Origin: Stutzerimonas azotifigens DSM 17556
GTDB lineage: Bacteria > Pseudomonadota > Gammaproteobacteria > Pseudomonadales > Pseudomonadaceae
DNA length: 64,000 nucleotides
Assembly: GCF_000425625.1 (NCBI RefSeq)
Contig: NZ_KE384407.1
Location: forward strand, 356,613-420,612
Reading direction: 5' to 3'
Part shown: positions 22,744 to 31,664 of the stretch, in pieces
Position numbering within the stretch: position 1 is the first letter of the stretch
How the letters are laid out: each line of letters opens with the position of its first letter
The notes under the pieces: model-generated
Told to the model about the DNA's origin: nothing
The model's database searches: none
Seen by the model: only the letters and a program-made list of their open reading frames with translations
Program-made: the position numbers and the translations under genes

Positions 22744-22951
22744 GAAAGGAGCAAAACTCGGTTGGCATGACATGGCGCTCGCCGGGCACGATGCGCCATG
22801 GCAGGGAAACGGACGATCCCGACAGGCTATCGCTTGCCGAAGCTGCCGCTACGGCCAGGTCCCGGACGTGCCGTTCCCCGACATCGGCAACGGGCGAACC
22901 CACGTAATCGGTGGGATTCGCCCGGTCGATCGGAGCAAGCGCCGGGCGCTC

Positions 22952-24202
22952 TTACCAGAAGTTCCAGGTGTAGGTAGTGGCGAAGCGGTACTCGTCGTAG
23001 TCGCTCCCGTACTTCTGCTGCGTCTTGATGTTGCGCAGGTCGAATCCCAGCCCCTTGAGCGCACCGCTCTGGACGACGTAGTTGAGGTAGATGTTGCGCT
23101 CCGACTCGGCGTTGTCGTCCAGCCCCGGGCCGCGGTCCCAGTGAGTGCCCTTGATGTAGCGGGTATACAGGGTCAGGCCCGGCAGGCCCCAGCCGGCGAA
23201 GTCGTAGCCGTAGCGCACGGACCAGGACCGCTCGCCCGGGCGCACGAAGGCCAGTGACGACCAGTTCACCAGATACGGGTTGGGGATGTAGCCGTTCATG
23301 GTCGGGAACACGCTGTCGCCGAGCATGCGCTGATAGCTGACGCCGAACATGTGCGCGCCCTTGAGCAGGGTGAACAACGCACCATAGGAGCGGTTGTCCA
23401 CCGCGCCGGCGAGGGCGTCGCCGTCTTCGTTGTTGTTGAAGTAGCGCAGGTCGGTCTTGAGCTTGTAGCCACCGCCGAGGTCGGCCATGTGCGCCAGCCC
23501 GACATAGTGCTGCCGGTAGATGTCGTTGAGCACGGCGTAGAAGTAGCTGGCCTGCAGGCTCTTGGTCAGATCGTAGGTAACGCCGCCGAAATCCAGCCCG
23601 TCGCTGTCGAGGTTGTCGGTGGAGCCCCATTTGTAGAGCTTCTCGTGGTCCGAGGACTCGCGCGTCACGGCAGACCAGAAACGACCGCCGGTGAGGGTCA
23701 GCCCCTCGATCTCCTTGGATTCGAGCACGGCGCCCTGGTAGATGGTGTCCAGCTGCCGGCTGGCGTCATCGTAGGCGATCGGCAGGCGCGGTCGCATGTC
23801 GCCGATCTTCAGCTCGGTATTGGAATACTTCATCTTCAGCGTGGCGCCGGCGCGGCCGTAGTCGTCCGGGACCTTCTGGTCGGAGAGGCTGTAGGGCAGC
23901 GAGCCGTCGTTGCCGGAGGAATCCAGGCGAAGGGCGTACTGGGCGTTCAGGTCCAGGCCGAAGGCCAGCGGCGTATCGGTGTAGCCGGAAAAGAACTGCA
24001 GGTCGAAGCCCTGCGACCAGCTGCCCACCTCGGAAACCGGGGCATCGCTGTTGGTGAAGTTGCGATTCAGATAGAAATTGCGCAGGTCGAGCTTCAGGTG
24101 GCTGTCGTCGACGAAATCGGCCTGGGCCACGAGGGGCGCCCCCAGCGCCCCGAGGATGCAGGCGCCCCGGATGGCGCGCGCAAGCAAGGACTGATGAAAC
24201 AT
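22952..24202 (-). CDS. OprD-family outer-membrane porin
   Basis: A 416-residue protein with a signal peptide (MFHQSLLARAIRGACILGALGAPLVAQA, cut before DFVDDSHLKL). The mature start DFVDDSHLKLDLRNFYLNRNF is the OprD hallmark and the chain ends in WNFW, with the aromatic C-terminus of outer-membrane beta-barrels. OprD/OpdK-type channels take up basic amino acids or carboxylates, including aromatic acids. A strong AAAAGGAG site precedes ATG 24202. It follows iacG by 157 bp, so a role in auxin or aromatic acid entry is likely but inferred. Confidence 0.93.
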   Translation of the reverse strand: MFHQSLLARAIRGACILGALGAPLVAQADFVDDSHLKLDLRNFYLNRNFTNSDAPVSEVGSWSQGFDLQFFSGYTDTPLAFGLDLNAQYALRLDSSGNDGSLPYSLSDQKVPDDYGRAGATLKMKYSNTELKIGDMRPRLPIAYDDASRQLDTIYQGAVLESKEIEGLTLTGGRFWSAVTRESSDHEKLYKWGSTDNLDSDGLDFGGVTYDLTKSLQASYFYAVLNDIYRQHYVGLAHMADLGGGYKLKTDLRYFNNNEDGDALAGAVDNRSYGALFTLLKGAHMFGVSYQRMLGDSVFPTMNGYIPNPYLVNWSSLAFVRPGERSWSVRYGYDFAGWGLPGLTLYTRYIKGTHWDRGPGLDDNAESERNIYLNYVVQSGALKGLGFDLRNIKTQQKYGSDYDEYRFATTYTWNFW

Positions 24203-24359
24203 GTGCCGCTCCTTTTCGTAATGCTGAGTTGGTGAGCAGTCCAAAGGTCCAAAGGCGGCAGTTGAAGGCGTGGCGCACTCTTGATGGTGCGCTCGACGCG
24301 AGAGCGGGGGGCTGGGCCGCCCGCGGCCCGACTCGATGGCCGGGTTCTGATCGTTGGGT

Positions 24360-24860
24360 TCAGCGGCTGGCCTTGGAGTCCTCGCAAAGCCGGTGGTAGG
24401 CGCGATCGAAATACACCAGCGCCTCGCGGGACGGGCCCTGCCGGATCTGCAGCACGTCGCAGTAGAAGATGTTGTGGGTCCCCACTTCATGGATCTGCGC
24501 GATGCGGCAATCGAAATTGACCAGCGCCTCGTCCAGTGCCGGCGCGCCGCTCTGCAGGGCGGACCAGGCATGCGAGGCGAAACGCTCTTCGGTACGCAGG
24601 TTGCGGTCGGCGAAAATGCCGGAAACGCCCTGGTGGTCGCCGGCCAGCACGTTCACGCAGAGCACGCCGTTGCTCTTGAAGTGCTCGTTGGCGAAGGACG
24701 AACGGTTCATGCACACCAGCAGGGTCGGCGGGGTGTCGGTGACGCTGCACACCGCCGAGGCGGTGAAGCCGAAGCGGCCGGACGGACCGTCGGTGGTGAT
24801 CACCGTGACGGCGCCACCGAGCATGGCCATGGCATTGCGGAAATCGGTTATGGCAACCAT
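24360..24860 (-). CDS. iacG: Flavin reductase of indole-3-acetate degradation (IacG-like)
   Basis: A 166-residue NAD(P)H:flavin oxidoreductase of the HpaC/RutF type, starting MVAITDFRNAMAMLGGAVTVIT, with the flavin-binding core GRFGFTASAVCSVTDTPPTLLVC and the segment CVNVLAGDHQGVSGIFA. It would give reduced flavin to the monooxygenase IacA. ATG 24860, 11 bp after the iacF stop codon, has a GGAGG site. It is the last gene of the iac operon, the same place as in P. putida 1290. Confidence 0.92.
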   Translation of the reverse strand: MVAITDFRNAMAMLGGAVTVITTDGPSGRFGFTASAVCSVTDTPPTLLVCMNRSSFANEHFKSNGVLCVNVLAGDHQGVSGIFADRNLRTEERFASHAWSALQSGAPALDEALVNFDCRIAQIHEVGTHNIFYCDVLQIRQGPSREALVYFDRAYHRLCEDSKASR

Positions 24861-24871
24861 GACGGGCCTCC

Positions 24872-25831
24872 TCAGATGTCCAGCACGAGAGTTTTCGACC
24901 GGGAACGCGAGCAGCACACCAGCATCTGGTCGCCGTCGGCCTTTTCTTCATCGGTCAGGTAGACGTCGCGGTGGTCCGGTTCGCCTTCGAGCACGTCGCA
25001 CAGGCAGGTGCCGCATACGCCCTGCTCGCAGGATTTCTCGACCTTGATCCCGACTTCGGCGAGCGCATCGAGGATGCTCTGGCCCTCTGCGACCTGGACG
25101 GTCTTGCCGCTGCGCGCGGCGACCACCTCGAAGCCGGAGCCCGAGGCGTCCACCTCGACCTGGAAGTACTCGCGGTGGATCTGTTCCTCCGGGTAGCCGC
25201 GCTGCGCGGCCTCGCCGATGATCCAGTCCATGAAGCCGGTGGGGCCGCATGTATACAGGTGCACGCCCGGCTCGGCGCGGCCCAGCACCGCATCGGGGTC
25301 GAGACGCTGCCCGGCCGCCTCGTCGTCGAAGTGGGTGAATACCCGCGACGCGAACGGCGAGGCGGCCAGTTCCTCGAGAAAGGCGCTACGGCTGCGCGAG
25401 CGCCCGCAGTAGTGCAGCTCGAAATCCGCCCCTCGGGCATGCAACGCATAGGCCATGGCGATCATCGGAGTGATGCCGATGCCGCCGCCGACGAGGATCG
25501 AGCGCCTGGCCTCGGATGCCAGCGGGAACAGGTTGCGTGGCGCACCGATCATCACCTCGGCGCCTTCCAGCAGGGTCTCGTGGACGGCGTTCGAGCCGCC
25601 GCGCGAGGCCGGATCCTTGAGTACGCCGAGGCGGTAGACGGCACGCTCGGCCGGGTCGCTGCACAGCGAGTACTGGCGTACCAGGCCGGGCGCGACGTGC
25701 AGGTCCACGTGGGCGCCGGCCTCGAAGGCCGGCAAACCGCCGCCATCGGCGGGTATCAGGTCGAGCACGACGACGCCGTCGCCCTGCAGCTGGCGCCTGT
25801 GCACCACGACCTTCAGAAGTTGTTCAGTCAT
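24872..25831 (-). CDS. iacF: Ferredoxin/flavin reductase of the Rieske oxygenase (IacF-like)
   Basis: A 319-residue class IA reductase that passes electrons from NAD(P)H to the IacCD oxygenase. The order is FMN domain (VRQYSLCSDP, about residues 51-60), NAD domain (GGGIGITPMIAM; CGPTGFMDW) and a C-terminal plant-type [2Fe-2S] domain with Cys268, Cys273, Cys276 and Cys306. It looks like vanillate demethylase reductase and phthalate dioxygenase reductase, but the context fixes the role. The neighbours are iacE (46 bp upstream) and iacG. Confidence 0.93.
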   Translation of the reverse strand: MTEQLLKVVVHRRQLQGDGVVVLDLIPADGGGLPAFEAGAHVDLHVAPGLVRQYSLCSDPAERAVYRLGVLKDPASRGGSNAVHETLLEGAEVMIGAPRNLFPLASEARRSILVGGGIGITPMIAMAYALHARGADFELHYCGRSRSRSAFLEELAASPFASRVFTHFDDEAAGQRLDPDAVLGRAEPGVHLYTCGPTGFMDWIIGEAAQRGYPEEQIHREYFQVEVDASGSGFEVVAARSGKTVQVAEGQSILDALAEVGIKVEKSCEQGVCGTCLCDVLEGEPDHRDVYLTDEEKADGDQMLVCCSRSRSKTLVLDI

Positions 25832-25877
25832 CGGGTCACCCCGTCCCTACGTCAAAGGTTGTCGCGCGGCCCGAGGC

Positions 25878-26618
25878 TCAGCGCAGATACAGGCCGCCGT
25901 TCACGTCCCAGGTCGCGCCGGTGGCGAAATAGGCCTCCGGACGCGCCAGTTGCACCACCAGGTCGCCGATGAAGTCGGCATCGCCCAGGCGCTTGACCGG
26001 GATGTTCTGGACCAGCGTTTCCAGGCGGTCCGTCGGCACCACCGCATGCACCATGGGCGAGTCGATCGGCCCCGGCGCGATGGCATTGACCGTCACCCCG
26101 CTGGCTGCCAGTTCGCGGGCGAAGATCTTGGTCAGGGTGACGATGGCGCCCTTGGACGCGGCGTAGTGCGCACCGGTGGAGGTGCCGCCGTTCTGCCCGG
26201 CCAGCGAGGCCAGGTTGACCAGGCGGCCGTAGCCGGCGGCGGCCATGTGCGCGCCGAACACCTGACAGCCGACGAAGGTGCCGCGGCAGTTGGTGCTGAG
26301 CACGCGGTCGAACTCCTCCGGCGAGATCTGCATGACCGGCGTGGCCAATGTCATGGCGGCATTGTTGACGGCCACGTGCAGCGCGCCGAAACGCGCCAGG
26401 GTGGCCGCCAGCGCCGCCTCGAAGTCGGCCTTGGCGGCCACGTCGAGCTTCACCGCCAGGACGCGCTCGCCGCTCGGGTCGAGTTCGGCGGCGGCGGCCT
26501 GGGCGCGCTCCAGCGAGAGGTCGCTGAGCACCACGGCGTGGCCGGCGGCGAACAGCCGGCGGGCGATGGCGTGGCCCAGCCCCTGGGCCGCGCCGGTGAC
26601 CAGTGCGATCTGGTTCAT
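25878..26618 (-). CDS. iacE: Short-chain dehydrogenase of indole-3-acetate degradation (IacE-like)
   Basis: A 246-residue SDR with the NAD(P) motif TGAAQGLG (residues 8-15), VNNAA (84-88), catalytic Ser138, Tyr152 and Lys156 (YAASK), and the usual length. Work on iac clusters places IacE with IacA in making dioxindole-3-acetate from auxin. I chose ATG 26618 (MNQIALVTGA) over the open frame to 26657. It lies 7 bp after iacD. Confidence 0.92.
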   Translation of the reverse strand: MNQIALVTGAAQGLGHAIARRLFAAGHAVVLSDLSLERAQAAAAELDPSGERVLAVKLDVAAKADFEAALAATLARFGALHVAVNNAAMTLATPVMQISPEEFDRVLSTNCRGTFVGCQVFGAHMAAAGYGRLVNLASLAGQNGGTSTGAHYAASKGAIVTLTKIFARELAASGVTVNAIAPGPIDSPMVHAVVPTDRLETLVQNIPVKRLGDADFIGDLVVQLARPEAYFATGATWDVNGGLYLR

Positions 26619-26625
26619 GGCGACC

Positions 26626-27102
26626 TCAGAGGATGTAGCCGATGCCGGCCAGGGCATCGTCGGAGTTGATCAGGCGGATCAGCTTGCGCTGGATCCTGAA
26701 GCCGTCGCCGGCACGCTCCAGTTCGTACACGATGTCCGCGCTGTAGTGCTTCAGGCTGTCCTTGCGGAACTCGCGCAGGTTCTGCGCGCAGCGCACGGTG
26801 ACGTACTCGGCGTCCTCGTAGAGCACGCGAAAGCGCGACAGGGTGCGCACGGTGCGCGGCGCCGGGCTGGTGGAGATGGACTCGCCGCCGGTCAGGCGCA
26901 CCACGCGCTTCTCGCGCATGTGGGCGTCGTCGTAGGCGTAGTTGAGGCTGTTTTCGAAATCCTCCTCGGTGGGGTTGATGGGAATCACGTAGACCCCCTT
27001 CTCGCTCCACAGGGACAGCCAGGCGTCGTATTCGCCGTGGTCGAGCATGTCGCCTTCCTGCCAGATGAAGGCGGTGACTTGCTGAAGCAGTTGCAGACTC
27101 AT
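26626..27102 (-). CDS. iacD: Ring-hydroxylating oxygenase small subunit (IacD-like)
   Basis: A 158-residue beta subunit of a Rieske non-heme iron oxygenase, with the NTF2-like cone fold typical of this family: MSLQLLQQVTAFIWQEGDMLDHGEYDAWLSLW at the start, RLTGGESISTSPAPRTVRTLSRF in the middle. It is a structural partner of IacC and carries no catalytic metal. It follows iacC by 19 bp and precedes iacE in the canonical order. Confidence 0.93.
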   Translation of the reverse strand: MSLQLLQQVTAFIWQEGDMLDHGEYDAWLSLWSEKGVYVIPINPTEEDFENSLNYAYDDAHMREKRVVRLTGGESISTSPAPRTVRTLSRFRVLYEDAEYVTVRCAQNLREFRKDSLKHYSADIVYELERAGDGFRIQRKLIRLINSDDALAGIGYIL

Positions 27103-27121
27103 CGATGCACTCTCCGGTCGG

Positions 27122-28402
27122 TCAGGCCGACATCATCTTTTTCCACTGCTGGTAGGCGGCGCGCATGCCGGTCTCGGCGGACACGTCGCTGACCCGGCCG
27201 TCCTCGGTCGGCTTCTCGCCGGGCAGGCCGCGATTGAGCAGGATCCACAGGTCTTCGCCGGCATGGGCGCCCTTCTGCACGCGCTCCCAGGCCTCGGAAT
27301 CGTCCGGCGTGCCGAAGCCCATCGGGCCCTGGAAGTGCTCGTGCAGGCGCAGGCGGTAGCGGTTGGCCACGGCCGGGCCGCCGTCCATGGTGATCACCGC
27401 GTGGTGGATCTCGGTCTCGTCGACCGAGATCGGCTGCAGCACGCGGAAGAACGCCATCGAGCAGGCGACGTTGGGGAACAGGTTGAGGTTGAAGCCCGAG
27501 CCGCCGACGGCGCGGACGATACGACGCACCTGCATCTCTTCGATGCCCTCGTCGCGCAGCGCCCGGGCCAGCTCCTCGAAACGCGCGGGGATCGGCTTGT
27601 CCAGGTCGGCTTCCAGATCCACCAGGTCGGGGATCATCACCATCACGCTGTGGCCGTTGCCCAGGTCCTCGACGTAGCCGGGACCCTCGACGAAATCGAG
27701 CATGTCCAGGGTCTGCTGGTCGACCGACGACAGGAACGACTTGTGCACCAGCGGGAAGTGGTAGGCGTCGGTGGTGTTCTCCAGCTGGATCTTCCAGTTG
27801 CCGGGGAAGCGGAAGCGGTGCTCGCCGGGCACCTTGATGCCATAGCCGGCGCCCTGCTTCATGAACAGGTCCATCCACTTCTTCGCCGGGCCCAGGAAAT
27901 CCACCAGCGGCTCAATGTCGTCCTTGAAGGTGGCGAACAGCATGCCGGCGTAGGCCTCCACGCGCAGCGAGACCAGCGGGAACTCGCCCTTGTCCAGGCA
28001 TTCACCGTAGCTCTCCGGATGCGGCACGCCGCGCAGCGAGCCGTCCAGGGCGTAGCTCCAGCCGTGATAGGGGCAGACGAAGCTGCTGGTCTTGCCCTTT
28101 TTGTGCTCGCAGACGGTGGCACCACGGTGGCGGCAGCGGTTGAGCAGCACGTGGACCTGCTTCTTGCGGTCGCGCACCACGATCACCGGCTGCTTGCCGA
28201 TGTAGGTGCTCTTGTAGCTGCCGGCCTCGGGAATCTCGCTTTCGTGTGCCACCCAGACCCAGGTGCTGTAGAAGATCCTTTCCATCTCTTCGTCGAACAG
28301 CTTCGGGTCGGTGTACAGCGAAGTGTGCACGCGGTCGGCCTGCACCAGCTCGGCGGGCGAGTTTTCCAGGGTCACGGTTTCGATCAGCTTGGTCACGGTC
28401 AC
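27122..28402 (-). CDS. iacC: Rieske non-heme iron oxygenase large subunit (IacC-like)
   Basis: The catalytic subunit of the oxygenase that acts late in conversion of auxin to catechol. The 426-residue protein has the Rieske [2Fe-2S] ligands Cys90, His92, Cys110 and His113 (CRHRG ... CPYHGWSY) and iron ligands His215 and His220 in DAYHFPLVH, with an Asp ligand expected further on. Length is normal for an alpha subunit. Reductase IacF and small subunit IacD are encoded downstream. A 43-bp gap separates it from iacI. Confidence 0.94.
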   Translation of the reverse strand: MTVTKLIETVTLENSPAELVQADRVHTSLYTDPKLFDEEMERIFYSTWVWVAHESEIPEAGSYKSTYIGKQPVIVVRDRKKQVHVLLNRCRHRGATVCEHKKGKTSSFVCPYHGWSYALDGSLRGVPHPESYGECLDKGEFPLVSLRVEAYAGMLFATFKDDIEPLVDFLGPAKKWMDLFMKQGAGYGIKVPGEHRFRFPGNWKIQLENTTDAYHFPLVHKSFLSSVDQQTLDMLDFVEGPGYVEDLGNGHSVMVMIPDLVDLEADLDKPIPARFEELARALRDEGIEEMQVRRIVRAVGGSGFNLNLFPNVACSMAFFRVLQPISVDETEIHHAVITMDGGPAVANRYRLRLHEHFQGPMGFGTPDDSEAWERVQKGAHAGEDLWILLNRGLPGEKPTEDGRVSDVSAETGMRAAYQQWKKMMSA

Positions 28403-28445
28403 TCCTCGTCGGCGCCCGTGCGCCGACTCATGGATGAGGGTTGTT

Positions 28446-28976
28446 TCATTCGGCCGGGCGCTCGGGTACCGGCAGTTCGGCGTCGCTGTTCCAGGCGCTC
28501 ACCGGCCGGCCGAAGAGGTTCTCGGTCTGGAAATGGGCCATCCGCCAGGCACCGTCCTCGAAGGCGAAGCTCACCGTCAGGCGCGCAGCGTTCAGGTGCG
28601 AGCCGCCGTCGGCAAAGGTCGAGGCCTGCAGCATCACCCAGCTGCCGGTGGCGCCGTCGGCGTCCACCTCGATCAGTTCCGAGGCGAGAAAATGCACGTT
28701 CAGGGCGAAGTGCGCCGGCGTCTTCATGTAGCCGGCGAACATGGCGCGGATCGCCTCCCGACCGCGGTAGCCGCCGAAACTCCTGGCGTACTTCGCGCCC
28801 TTGCCTTCCCACAGCGCGTCGGCGGTGAACAGCGCGGCCAGCTCGTCCAGGGGGGTGCTGGCGTCCAGCGCGTCGCACAGCACCATGTAGCGGTTCATGC
28901 AGGCGCGCACCGCGTGCTCGGTCTGGAAGCGCGCGAGCTGCGCCTGCAGGGCGGCGATCCGGGCTTGGTCGTTCAT
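28446..28976 (-). CDS. iacI: SnoaL/NTF2-like protein of the iac operon (IacI-like)
   Basis: A 176-residue protein starting MNDQARIAALQAQLARFQTEHAV, with a SnoaL-like core (CMNRYMVLCDALDASTPLDELAALFTADALWEG; FEDGAWRMAHFQTENLFG). Proteins of this fold act as small isomerases, hydratases or binding subunits. In known iac clusters iacI lies between iacB and iacC, as here; its exact step is not firmly established. ATG 28976 is 5 bp after the iacB stop codon. Confidence 0.88.
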   Translation of the reverse strand: MNDQARIAALQAQLARFQTEHAVRACMNRYMVLCDALDASTPLDELAALFTADALWEGKGAKYARSFGGYRGREAIRAMFAGYMKTPAHFALNVHFLASELIEVDADGATGSWVMLQASTFADGGSHLNAARLTVSFAFEDGAWRMAHFQTENLFGRPVSAWNSDAELPVPERPAE

Positions 28977-28981
28977 GCCGG

Positions 28982-29344
28982 TCACGCGCGCTGGATGATC
29001 AGCTCGCGGCCCACACGGGCCTCGACCTTGGCGTAGCGCCACAACTTGTACGGGCCCTCGCCCACCGGCGTACTGCGGAACAGGTTGCAGGCGGCATGCA
29101 CGGTCTCGATGTCCGGTACGTCGGCCAGCAGGTAGGTGGTCCATGGCCAGCCGCTGGACGGGCCGACCATGCTCTGGTCGTCGTCCAGGTTGCCCAGCAC
29201 GGCGACGCCCGGCAGGTCGTGGATGCCGTTCCACATGGCGCTGAACGCGGCCCATACCTGCAGCTGTTCCTCGCGCGGGGCATCGAAGAAGTTCTGGTTG
29301 ATGCCCATGCAGAACAGCACGCGCAGCGGTTTTTTCTCGCTCAT
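28982..29344 (-). CDS. iacB: Small protein of the iac operon (IacB-like)
   Basis: A 120-residue protein, MSEKKPLRVLFCMGINQNFFDAPREEQLQVW..., that looks like a small ferredoxin-fold (dimeric alpha/beta barrel-type) protein. It has no recognised catalytic motif. Its position between iacA and iacI and its size match iacB of P. putida 1290, whose role is poorly defined. The 12-bp gap to iacA and 5-bp gap to iacI show it is in the operon. Confidence 0.85.
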   Translation of the reverse strand: MSEKKPLRVLFCMGINQNFFDAPREEQLQVWAAFSAMWNGIHDLPGVAVLGNLDDDQSMVGPSSGWPWTTYLLADVPDIETVHAACNLFRSTPVGEGPYKLWRYAKVEARVGRELIIQRA

Positions 29345-29356
29345 GTCTCGCTCCTG

Positions 29357-30526
29357 TCAGAGGTAGCCGGGCAAGGGTTTCTTGCCAAAGAACACCGCAC
29401 CGGCGTTCTGGAAGGTGATGTCGCCCATGAAGGCATGCTGGGTGACGACCTGGGCGTCGTTGACGCAGCGCGCCAGCGGGTGGTCGTTGTAGACGCCGGT
29501 CATGCCGCTCTGCATCTGCGCGGTGCGCGCCACCTCGGCGGCGACGCGGGTGGCATGGGTCGAGGACAGGCGCAACAGGTTGATCTTCTCCACCGGCACC
29601 GGGTCACCCGCCAGCACGTGCACCCAGGCGTCGTCGATGGCCTCGTAGAAGAAGCAGCGCGCGGCGCGCAGCGAGGCCTCGGCTCGCGCGACCTCGGTCT
29701 GCGTCAGCGGACGGTCGCCGAGCCCGGGCGCGCCGGTCACCGAGACGCGGCCGCCGGCCATGTCGTAGAGCTCGTCGAGGGCGGCGCGGGCGACGCCCAG
29801 GCCGACCACCGAAAGCACCTGGGTGGCGAAGGACAGCGACGGATAACGGAAGAACGGCTCGTCGAGGTTCGGCTTGCCGCCGCGCACGAAGGTCCACTCC
29901 TCCGGGACCAGCACGTCCTCGACCACCAGGTCGTGGCTGCCGGTACCGAGCAGGCCGACGGTGTCCCAGGTCTGCTCGATGCGGGCCTTTTCCCGCGGCA
30001 TCACCGCCAGGCGCGGAAGATCGAGCTTGTCGCCGCTCTTCGGCGCGATGCCGACACCGACCAGCTGGGCGCCCATGCATCCGCTGGAATACTTCCAGCG
30101 GCCGTTGACCCGGAAGCCGCCTTCGACCTGCTCGGCCGGCTGCGGCGGAAAGATGCCACCGGCGAACACCACGTCCGGGCCATCGGCATAGACCTTGGCG
30201 ATGGTCTGCGACGGCAGCGAGGCCAGATACACCGGGCTCATGCCGAAGCTCGCCACCCAGCCGGCGGAGCCGTCGGCCCGGGACAGCGCCTCGACCATCT
30301 GGCAGAACTCGCGAGGGCTGCGTTCGTCGCCGCCGAAGCGGCGCGGCACCAGGGCGCGGTACACGCCCAGCGCACGGAAGCGTTCGATGATGTCCTGCGG
30401 AATGTGCCGCAGGCGGTCGAATTCGCCGGTGCGGGCGCGCTGGCGGATGTCGTCGAGCAGGACCTGGAAGTCCGCGTTCGAAGTGAGGGCGGCGGGCTCG
30501 CGAGCGGCCGCGTTCAGCGAAGTCAT
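29357..30526 (-). CDS. iacA: Flavin-dependent indole-3-acetate monooxygenase (IacA-like)
   Basis: A 389-residue enzyme with acyl-CoA-dehydrogenase fold, the type used by two-component flavin monooxygenases. Motifs include GSAGWVASFG, WDTVGLLGTGSHDLVVEDVLVP and the helical C-terminal domain. IacA hydroxylates auxin using reduced flavin from IacG, the first step of the pathway. I chose ATG 30526, just 1 bp after the iacH stop codon; the open frame to 30607 would overlap iacH. Confidence 0.93.
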   Translation of the reverse strand: MTSLNAAAREPAALTSNADFQVLLDDIRQRARTGEFDRLRHIPQDIIERFRALGVYRALVPRRFGGDERSPREFCQMVEALSRADGSAGWVASFGMSPVYLASLPSQTIAKVYADGPDVVFAGGIFPPQPAEQVEGGFRVNGRWKYSSGCMGAQLVGVGIAPKSGDKLDLPRLAVMPREKARIEQTWDTVGLLGTGSHDLVVEDVLVPEEWTFVRGGKPNLDEPFFRYPSLSFATQVLSVVGLGVARAALDELYDMAGGRVSVTGAPGLGDRPLTQTEVARAEASLRAARCFFYEAIDDAWVHVLAGDPVPVEKINLLRLSSTHATRVAAEVARTAQMQSGMTGVYNDHPLARCVNDAQVVTQHAFMGDITFQNAGAVFFGKKPLPGYL

Positions 30527-30527
30527 G

Positions 30528-31664
30528 TCAGGCTCCACAATCGCTCGGGTTGGAATACAGGCGTCGCAGCAGCTCGCCGGCGACCGCCAGGAGCAATTCG
30601 TCGGCACCTTTGGCGGCGACCAGCTGCAGGCCCACCGGCAGACCGTCGTCGCTGGTGAAAGGCAGCGTCAGCGCCGGATGGCCGGAAAGGTTGAACGGCC
30701 GCACGAAGGCGGTCATGCCGAGCACCGCACGGGTATCGGCGGCGTCTTCGACGCGCAGCGGGTAGTCGGGCATCGTCGGCAGCACCAGCACGTCGAAGCG
30801 CTGCAGGGCGGCGTCCACCTCGGCGGTGAAGGCCGCGCGCACCGCTTCGGCCTGGGCCAGCGCGGCATCGCTGGTCAGAGCCGCCGCGCGCAGGCGACCG
30901 TCGACGTCGGGAGCGACCCGTCCGCTCTCGACCAGCTCAGCGCAGGCGACCCAAGTCTCGCGGTTGATGACCACCATGCCGGCGTCATAGGCCGCGCTCA
31001 TCTGCGTCAGCGGCGCTTCGCCCAACGACAGGCCGCTGGCCTCGAGCACAGGCCGCAGGGTGCGTTCCACCCCTTCGGCGGCACTTACCGGAACGACGCC
31101 GAGCGTCGGCTCATCCGCCGCCGCCGGCAGCGCGCCGAAGCCCGGATCGATCATGCGCATCGCCCGTTCCAGCATCGGCAGCGTGGCGGCGAAGGGCCCG
31201 ACGCAATCCAGCGAACTCTGCGCCGGCATCACACCGCGCCGGCTGACGCGGCCGAAGGTGGGCTTGAGGCCGAATACGCCGCAACAGCAGGCGGGGATGC
31301 GTACCGAGCCGCCGGTGTCGGTGCCCAGCGAGAAGTCGCACAGACCGGCTGCCACCGCAGCGGCCGAGCCGCTGGAGGAGCCGCCCGGAATACGTCCGGG
31401 AAAATGCGGGTTGGGGGCGGTACCGCAGGCATGATTGATACCGGTGGTGCCGAAGGCCAGTTCGTGCAGCACGGTCTTGCCGATCAGGCGGGCGCCGCTG
31501 GCCAACAGAGCCTCCACCACCTCGGCATGGCGCTGGGCCGGAGCCGCATCGGCCAGCGCACGACTGGAGGCACGGGTGGTATAGCCGGCGACGTCGATGG
31601 TGTCCTTCACCATCACACGCACCCCGTTGCCTCCCAGGCTCAGTTGTTCGACGACGATCGTCAC
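30528..31664 (-). CDS. iacH: Amidase-signature protein of the iac operon (IacH-like)
   Basis: First gene of the operon. It starts with GTG at 31664 behind AGAGG. The 378-residue protein has the amidase-signature Ser-cisSer-Lys triad: Lys in VMVKDTIDVAG, and GGSSSGSAAAVAAG with TDTGGSVRIPA. It is somewhat short for the family (about 450). In iac clusters IacH is thought to hydrolyse an amide formed on ring opening, late in the route to catechol; this is from the literature, not from the sequence. A 688-bp AT-rich control region separates it from the divergent ABC gene. Confidence 0.9.
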   Translation of the reverse strand: MTIVVEQLSLGGNGVRVMVKDTIDVAGYTTRASSRALADAAPAQRHAEVVEALLASGARLIGKTVLHELAFGTTGINHACGTAPNPHFPGRIPGGSSSGSAAAVAAGLCDFSLGTDTGGSVRIPACCCGVFGLKPTFGRVSRRGVMPAQSSLDCVGPFAATLPMLERAMRMIDPGFGALPAAADEPTLGVVPVSAAEGVERTLRPVLEASGLSLGEAPLTQMSAAYDAGMVVINRETWVACAELVESGRVAPDVDGRLRAAALTSDAALAQAEAVRAAFTAEVDAALQRFDVLVLPTMPDYPLRVEDAADTRAVLGMTAFVRPFNLSGHPALTLPFTSDDGLPVGLQLVAAKGADELLLAVAGELLRRLYSNPSDCGA

